Part shown: piece after piece, positions 29,788 through 33,984 of the stretch
How positions within the stretch are numbered: position 1 is the first letter of the stretch
Layout of the letters: the number at the start of each line of letters is the position of its first letter
Made by a program: the position numbers and the translations under genes
Assembly (NCBI RefSeq): GCF_030652775.1
Contig: NZ_JAUSPS010000038.1
Coordinates: 1 to 33,984, forward strand
Reading direction: 5' to 3'
Length of the DNA: 33,984 bases
Source of the DNA: Acetobacterium sp.
GTDB lineage: Bacteria; Bacillota; Clostridia; Eubacteriales; Eubacteriaceae
The notes under the pieces: generated by a model
The model's input: only the letters and a program-made list of their open reading frames with translations
Databases searched by the model: none
Told to the model about the DNA's origin: nothing

Positions 29788-30945
29788 ATGCAATATAATG
29801 AGCTAGTGAAAAATTATCAAGATGAAGCAATACGACTGCGGCGGGAACTCCATCAAATACCGGAAGAGGGATTTGATTTAACAAAAACCCAGGCTTATCT
29901 CATCAATTACCTGGTAAACTTGGGATATCAGCCGGAAAAAATCTGCGAGACCGGTCTGATTCTATATATAAAAGGGCAATGCGACGATGATGCGATTGCC
30001 TTTCGCGCCGATATGGATGCCCTTTGCATTCGGGAAGAAACCGATCATGATTATGTTTCCCGGCATCCTGGCTGGATGCATGCCTGCGGACATGACGGAC
30101 ATATGACGATGAATCTGCTGTTGGCAAAATATCTGGCCGATTTTCCCAATCAACGAAAGCGCAGTGTGCTGTTGATCTTTCAACCGGGCGAAGAAGGACC
30201 CGGCGGTGCAAAACCGATGATTGCTGCCGGAATCTTCAAAAGATATCCGGTTAAAGCGATCTTTGGTTATCATCTATTTCCCTTTATCGAAGAAGGCAAG
30301 CTGGGGACAAAGGCCGGCCCGATGATGGGTCAGAACAGTGAGTTCTTTATCACCGTTCATGGCGTCAGCGGTCATGCGGCTGAACCACAGCGATCAACGG
30401 ACGCCATCGTTGCCAGCGCTTCCCTGATCACCTGCCTCCAGAGTATTGTCAGTCGGAACACCAATCCGATGGAGAGTGTGGTTATCTCGATTGGCCTGCT
30501 CAACGGCGGAACGCGAGTGAATGTCGTGGCTGATGAGGTTAAACTTGGAGGAACCATCCGATCGTTTAGCGATAAGTGTCATGCTAAGCTTCATCGGCGG
30601 ATTGAGGAAGTCGTCAAAGGTGTTGAACTAACCCATGGTTGTAACATCGAATTGAGATTTGTTGAGATGTATCCGGCCGTTATTAACGATGAAAGACTTT
30701 ATGATATTTTCAAAGAATTGATCCCGTTGGAAAGTAGGGTTCGCTTTCGAAAAGTTATGTTATCTGAGGACTTTTCCTTTTTTCAGCAAGAAGTGCCGGG
30801 CTTATATATTGGAGTGGGAACCGGCAATGAGGAAAAAGGATTCAATAAAAATCTACATACTACAGGTTTCAATTTTGACGAGATGGTCTTGTTAAAAGGG
30901 CTGGAAGCGTCACTTAAATTTATAAACTACTCAAAAAATTATTAA
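29788..30945 (+). CDS. M20-family amidohydrolase (metallopeptidase)
   Basis: A 385-residue hydrolase of the M20D (hippurate hydrolase, IAA-amino acid hydrolase, N-acyl-amino acid amidohydrolase) group. Metal-binding and catalytic segments are FRADMDAL, MHACGHDGHMTMNL, FQPGEEGPGGAKPMI and HGVSGHAAEPQRSTDAI. A last histidine is in NLHTTGFNFDE near the C-terminus. AAGGAA lies before the ATG. The substrate (an N-acylated amino acid or similar) cannot be read from sequence. The methyltransferase gene follows after 16 bases and may be cotranscribed. Confidence 0.9.
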   Translation: MQYNELVKNYQDEAIRLRRELHQIPEEGFDLTKTQAYLINYLVNLGYQPEKICETGLILYIKGQCDDDAIAFRADMDALCIREETDHDYVSRHPGWMHACGHDGHMTMNLLLAKYLADFPNQRKRSVLLIFQPGEEGPGGAKPMIAAGIFKRYPVKAIFGYHLFPFIEEGKLGTKAGPMMGQNSEFFITVHGVSGHAAEPQRSTDAIVASASLITCLQSIVSRNTNPMESVVISIGLLNGGTRVNVVADEVKLGGTIRSFSDKCHAKLHRRIEEVVKGVELTHGCNIELRFVEMYPAVINDERLYDIFKELIPLESRVRFRKVMLSEDFSFFQQEVPGLYIGVGTGNEEKGFNKNLHTTGFNFDEMVLLKGLEASLKFINYSKNY

Positions 30946-30961
30946 AACAGGAGAGCTAATT

Positions 30962-31705
30962 ATGTACGAAGAGTTTGCACAGGTGTATGATGAACTAATG
31001 AAAGAAATAGATTATTCTAAATGGTCCGATTATGTTCAGCGTTTATTTTTTAATAGCAAGCGAGAAATCAAAACCGTTTTAGAATTTGGCTGTGGAACAG
31101 GAAACATCACCTGTAATCTGGCCCAAAAGGGGCTGAATATGACGGCGGTGGATCTATCCGAAGCAATGCTGACGGTGGCAGATGAAAAAGCGGATCGGCT
31201 GGGACTCAAAAATATTCAGTTTTATTTGGGTGATATGAGTAATTTCCAAATCAATCAAACCTTTGACGCCGTTATTTCCTGCTGTGACAGTGTGAATTAT
31301 TTGCCTGATCTGGAAGCCTTACAAAGCTTTTTCCTGAGCAGCTTTGAATGTCTGGAAAGCGAGGGGATTCTACTTTTTGACGTTAACACGGTGACCAAAT
31401 ATAAAAAAACGATTATGGATAATACCTATATCTACGATTTGGATGATATATTCTGTGTTTGGGAAAACGAACCTGATTTTACCGAAAACGCCATGCATTT
31501 CAATCTGACGTTTTTCGAGAAAAACAAGAATGGAACCTATAATCGCCATGAGGAGACTCAGGTTCAGTATTTCTATACCATCGAAGACATCCATCGATGT
31601 CTGACCAATATTGGTTTTAAAAATATGAAGTATTATGATTTTGGAACCTTCCTGCAAGGTAGCAATGAAGGCGAACGTATTCAGGTCATTGCCGAAAAAA
31701 GATAA
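30962..31705 (+). CDS. Class I SAM-dependent methyltransferase
   Basis: A 247-residue methyltransferase with motif I VLEFGCGTGNITCNLAQKG (about residues 39-57), motif II TAVDLSEAML, and YLGDMSNFQ as the adenine-binding acidic segment. CCDSVNYLPDLE corresponds to motif IV. The sequence after it resembles the YqeM/UbiE-like small-molecule methyltransferases of Firmicutes. CAGGAGAGC precedes the ATG. The substrate is unknown. Confidence 0.85.
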   Translation: MYEEFAQVYDELMKEIDYSKWSDYVQRLFFNSKREIKTVLEFGCGTGNITCNLAQKGLNMTAVDLSEAMLTVADEKADRLGLKNIQFYLGDMSNFQINQTFDAVISCCDSVNYLPDLEALQSFFLSSFECLESEGILLFDVNTVTKYKKTIMDNTYIYDLDDIFCVWENEPDFTENAMHFNLTFFEKNKNGTYNRHEETQVQYFYTIEDIHRCLTNIGFKNMKYYDFGTFLQGSNEGERIQVIAEKR

Positions 31706-31730
31706 AATCAATAAAAATTCAATAAAATAG

Positions 31731-31759
31731 TTGACAATTAGTTTTTGCAGCCGTATAAT
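31731..31759 (+). promoter_or_regulatory. Consensus sigma-A promoter of the tRNA cluster
   Basis: TTGACA (31731-31736), a 17-base spacer and TATAAT (31754-31759) are both perfect matches. Transcription should start about 15 bases before tRNA-Val. Confidence 0.95.
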
Positions 31760-31780
31760 AACACTTGTATCTCAACTGAT

Positions 31781-31856
31781 GGTCGCATAGCTCAGCTGGG
31801 AGAGCACCTGCCTTACAAGCAGGGGGTCACAGGTTCGAGCCCTGTTGCGACCACCA
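31781..31856 (+). tRNA. tRNA-Val (anticodon TAC)
   Basis: A 76-base gene with encoded CCA. Acceptor strands GGTCGCA and TGCGACC pair fully. The anticodon stem CCTGC/GCAGG encloses loop CTTACAA with anticodon TAC. The T-arm has GGTTCGAGCC. Confidence 0.96.
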
Positions 31857-31870
31857 TTTTTCATACATGC

Positions 31871-31947
31871 GGCCTGGTAGTTCAGTTGGTTAGAATGCCA
31901 GCCTGTCACGCTGGAGGTCGAGAGTTCGAGTCTCTTCCAGGTCGCCA
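31871..31947 (+). tRNA. tRNA-Asp (anticodon GTC)
   Basis: A 77-base gene with encoded CCA, 14 bases after tRNA-Val. Acceptor GGCCTGG pairs with CCAGGTC (one G-U). The anticodon stem CCAGC/GCTGG encloses CTGTCAC with anticodon GTC. Confidence 0.96.
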
Positions 31948-31949
31948 TC

Positions 31950-32009
31950 TAAGCAGAGAACCAAAAATGCACGAACGTAGTGAGTGAACATTTTTGTGTG
32001 AATCGCTTA
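31950..32009 (+). repeat. Structured element A next to tRNA-Asp
   Basis: An outer stem TAAGC/GCTTA encloses AGAGAAC on the 5' side and TGTGAATC on the 3' side. An inner 8-bp stem CAAAAATG (31962-31969) with CATTTTTG (31989-31996) follows. It begins 2 bases after the tRNA-Asp CCA. It shares its flanking sequence but not its inner stem with element B at 32221-32262. Confidence 0.6.
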
Positions 32010-32199
32010 TGCAATTATCGACAGTTTGTTTCCTTTAAATTATAACAAAGCAAAATTGGAGATAATTGTAAACAATAAATAAATAGCAATCTCTTGCTAC
32101 CCCAAGGTTAATGGTCATCCAAATATTGGGTAATTAACCACGGCGTAGTAAAGTCATGCGACGAACTTTAAACGTTTAACATGAATGATTTATTTATAT
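32010..32199 (+). other. Spacer between tRNA-Asp region and the truncated tRNA-Phe copy
   Basis: No gene or further tRNA is visible. It contains one inverted pair, GGTTAAT (32106-32112) with ATTAACC (32133-32139), without a T-run. Confidence 0.4.
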
Positions 32200-32220
32200 G
32201 CCCAAATAGCTCAGTCGGTA
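32200..32220 (+). pseudogene. Truncated 5' copy of tRNA-Phe
   Basis: The first 21 bases are identical to the start of tRNA-Phe at 32324-32344, and the identity also extends 11 bases upstream (32-base direct repeat, 32189-32220 with 32313-32344). The rest of the tRNA is replaced by structured element B, so no functional tRNA can form. Confidence 0.8.
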
Positions 32221-32262
32221 TAAGTAGAGAACCCAAATCTTTGATTTGGTGTGAATCACTTA
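32221..32262 (+). repeat. Structured element B, joined to the truncated tRNA-Phe copy
   Basis: An outer stem TAAGT/ACTTA encloses AGAGAAC and TGTGAATC, the same as in element A. The inner stem CCAAATC/GATTTGG (32233-32239 with 32243-32249) differs in sequence from element A. The last outer base pair is T-A here and C-G in A, so pairing is kept. Confidence 0.6.
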
Positions 32263-32323
32263 GTTAGGCAGACAAATGTATCGCCGAAACGATTGAAGAC
32301 AAACAAAACTATTTTATTTATAT

Positions 32324-32399
<76 letters not shown>

Positions 32400-32417
32400 A
32401 CCTGAATGGTGAAGAAA

Positions 32418-32450
32418 CAATCCTTTCGTTATGAAAGGATTGTTTTTTTG
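32418..32450 (+). terminator. Intrinsic terminator of the tRNA cluster
   Basis: CAATCCTTTC (32418-32427) and GAAAGGATTG (32433-32442) form a perfect 10-bp stem, followed by TTTTTTTG. Confidence 0.93.
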
Positions 32451-32452
32451 TG

Positions 32453-32481
32453 TTGATAAGTCTTTTTATAATTGATAGAAT
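32453..32481 (+). promoter_or_regulatory. Promoter of the metallo-hydrolase gene
   Basis: TTGATA (32453-32458), a 17-base spacer and TAGAAT (32476-32481). It would start transcription near 32488, which excludes a translation start at the in-frame ATG at 32472. Confidence 0.7.
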
Positions 32482-32513
32482 ATGTAAAATGCAATTATTC
32501 AAGGGGGCTATTC

Positions 32514-33569
32514 ATGAAGATATTTTCGAAGGCGTTAAATCTGAAGCATCAGCATTACATAAAATACGACATTGTAGACTCGATGGAGATATATTTGATA
32601 AACAATCCGGTAGATTTTTATGGTATGGATTATGGATTCATTGCCTGGCTATTGATTGATAAAAAAAATGACCTGAATATTCTAGTAGAAATAGGACCGG
32701 CTGCAGCTATTGATGTTGTAAAGGATACGATAGATATTCTTGGCATCGAAAAAATCGATTATATCCTATTGACACATATACATCTAGATCATGCAGGTGG
32801 ATTAGGCCATATTCTGAAGTACTATCCTGATGCAATGGTTTATGCGTCTGAAAAAGGAAGAAAGCATATTGTGGATCCTGACAAATTATGGGAAAGTAGT
32901 GTGAAAGTTCTTGGTAAGAAATTAACTGATGCCTATCAGAGGACAATCGGTATTCCTGAAAAGAATGTACTTAAAGAAAAGCCAATTATTGAAGGGCTGT
33001 CAATCATTGAAACACCTGGTCACGCACCGCATCATGAAACTTTTGTTTTCGAAAGGGAAGGCGTTCAATTGGTTTTTTGCGGAGAGGCCGCAGGAATGAT
33101 TTATGGAATAGCTGAAAGAAAGTTGGTACTAGATGAAGGGATTGATCATGAACCTGATTATATATATTTATATCCGGCTACCATTTATAGATTTGAATAT
33201 GATGTAAGTGAAAATTCGTTGAAAAAACTCATATCATTAGCTCAAGAAGAAAACTGCTATTTGTTTTATAGCCATTATGGCATAGCGGAAAATGGCAAAA
33301 AAATGCTTGAATCACATCTAGTCCAATTAACATTTTGGAAGGATATGATAGCAAGAGAAGTCAGCGCGCGTATCGAGGAGGGGATGGATCCGCTAGGTAA
33401 AGAGTTCTTGAAAGGACTCACACAGCATTTGATAGAATCAGATCCGTACTTGGGGGATTTTCCAAATTACAAGGAAGATGTCAAAAGAGCGCAGTTTAGA
33501 TATATTCTAAACTCCGTATATGGAATTGCTGATTGGGCAGTGAGAAACAACCACATTGCACAAGACTGA
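32514..33569 (+). CDS. Metallo-beta-lactamase-fold hydrolase
   Basis: A 351-residue protein. I choose the ATG at 32514 because AAGGGGG lies 8 bases before it. An in-frame ATG at 32472 has no such site and precedes the likely transcript start. The metal-binding motif is His88-x-His90-x-Asp92-His93 (LLTHIHLDHAG), with His170 in ETPGHAPHH. The usual later Asp appears replaced by Glu in FCGEAAGM. A final histidine is in YSHYG. A helical C-terminal extension (about 260-351) resembles that of uncharacterised MBL-fold proteins. The gene is more AT-rich than the genes before the tRNAs. The substrate is unknown. Confidence 0.87.
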   Translation: MKIFSKALNLKHQHYIKYDIVDSMEIYLINNPVDFYGMDYGFIAWLLIDKKNDLNILVEIGPAAAIDVVKDTIDILGIEKIDYILLTHIHLDHAGGLGHILKYYPDAMVYASEKGRKHIVDPDKLWESSVKVLGKKLTDAYQRTIGIPEKNVLKEKPIIEGLSIIETPGHAPHHETFVFEREGVQLVFCGEAAGMIYGIAERKLVLDEGIDHEPDYIYLYPATIYRFEYDVSENSLKKLISLAQEENCYLFYSHYGIAENGKKMLESHLVQLTFWKDMIAREVSARIEEGMDPLGKEFLKGLTQHLIESDPYLGDFPNYKEDVKRAQFRYILNSVYGIADWAVRNNHIAQD

Positions 33570-33575
33570 TTTTGT

Positions 33576-33984
33576 CTATTTTGAATGCATCTCAAGAAGA
33601 AGTTTAGATAGCATTAAGAGGCTTTTCTCATTGACCGAATGATTGTTTTCCAGTATGAGGTACTTTTCATATCTGGACAGTCCATATTCCTTGAGACTTA
33701 TATACTTGATATACTCCTCATCGTTGTTAAAGCCCTCTCTAACCAATAATTCAAGTTCGATTTTTGCTGATTTTTTGCTCCATAAGAATTTGTATAAAAG
33801 TGCATTTACAATCAGATCGTAATCATCTACCGGTAAGCATGCGAGGCTGAATCTGATGCTGTTCCTTTTTATTTGAAGGGTTTTTTTGATAAGATGCAGT
33901 GTATTATAGGATGGCTTGTCCATAATAATCGAGCTTTTGGGAACATGATTATTGACATAATTGAATATAAGTGGAAGGCTTAAT
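33576..33984 (-). CDS. Unknown protein, C-terminal part only (cut by the right edge)
   Basis: The minus-strand frame is open from the right edge to a stop at 33576, about 135 residues. An internal ATG at 33923 is possible but has no clear ribosome binding site, and the frame continues without a stop to the edge, so I treat this as the 3' part of a longer gene. The sequence is soluble, rich in Lys, Glu and Leu, and helical in character, with SRYEKYLILENNHSVNEKSL near the end. I do not recognise it. It is convergent with the metallo-hydrolase, with only 6 bases between their stop codons. Confidence 0.55.
   Translation of the reverse strand, partial: LSLPLIFNYVNNHVPKSSIIMDKPSYNTLHLIKKTLQIKRNSIRFSLACLPVDDYDLIVNALLYKFLWSKKSAKIELELLVREGFNNDEEYIKYISLKEYGLSRYEKYLILENNHSVNEKSLLMLSKLLLEMHSK

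Noticed and set aside
31745..31987. 80-residue reading frame across tRNA-Val and tRNA-Asp
   Set aside because: It is an open frame over two tRNA genes and has no ribosome binding site.
31950..32262. T-box leader fragments, because AGAGAA and GGTGTGAA resemble stem I sequences
   Set aside because: In a T-box the stem arrangement around these sequences differs, and no antiterminator block (TGG-type with GGGTGGTACCGCG) or downstream synthetase or amino-acid gene is present.

Overview
The window looks like chromosomal DNA of an acetogenic Firmicute close to Acetobacterium (Eubacteriaceae). This is inferred from gene content and protein character (single-chain pyruvate:ferredoxin oxidoreductase, Na+/alanine symporter, alanine dehydrogenase, ApbE flavin transferase, large acyl-CoA dehydratase activase) and from the conserved Firmicute order dnaG-rpoD-trmK-nif3. 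No species-level search was possible.

Layout. (1) 1-1.7 kb: an insertion sequence with a DDE transposase on the minus strand, running off the left edge. (2) 1.8-8.4 kb: an alanine-to-acetyl-CoA module, namely alanine dehydrogenase, a sodium:alanine symporter and pyruvate:ferredoxin oxidoreductase. The regions in front of the symporter and the oxidoreductase share a two-part sequence motif. (3) 8.7-13.9 kb: a small hypothetical gene on the minus strand, then the housekeeping run dnaG-rpoD-trmK-nif3. (4) 13.97-14.53 kb: the RNase P RNA gene with a good sigma-A promoter and an interrupted or duplicated terminator region. (5) 14.6-18.7 kb: a sigma-54-dependent activator whose N-terminal sensor is a TIM-barrel domain, a near-perfect -24/-12 promoter, and a two-gene operon encoding the two halves of a Tm-1-like protein (UPF0261 ATP-binding protein plus TIM-barrel 'PEP hydrolase-family' protein). 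A strong terminator closes it. (6) 18.8-24.7 kb: an FGGY carbohydrate kinase and a 1411-residue acyl-CoA dehydratase activase with no dehydratase beside it. (7) 25.0-27.5 kb: a PhoB/PhoR-like two-component pair. (8) 27.6-29.7 kb: Gx transporter and NusG-domain-II genes on the minus strand, divergent from an ApbE lipoprotein. (9) 29.8-31.7 kb: an M20 amidohydrolase and a SAM methyltransferase. (10) 31.7-32.45 kb: tRNA-Val, tRNA-Asp, a truncated tRNA-Phe copy and an intact tRNA-Phe, with two copies of a small structured element. (11) 32.5-34 kb: a metallo-beta-lactamase-fold hydrolase and the 3' part of an unknown minus-strand gene cut by the right edge.

Three points stand out. First, the sigma-54 unit is self-contained: the activator senses with the same fold as the enzyme it appears to control, which suggests both bind the same unknown metabolite. 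Second, a 98-bp imperfect palindrome occurs three times in the same orientation, always just behind a gene, and one copy sits between two near-identical copies of the RNase P terminator hairpin. Third, the two elements next to the tRNA genes keep their internal-loop sequence while their stems covary, which points to a folded RNA.
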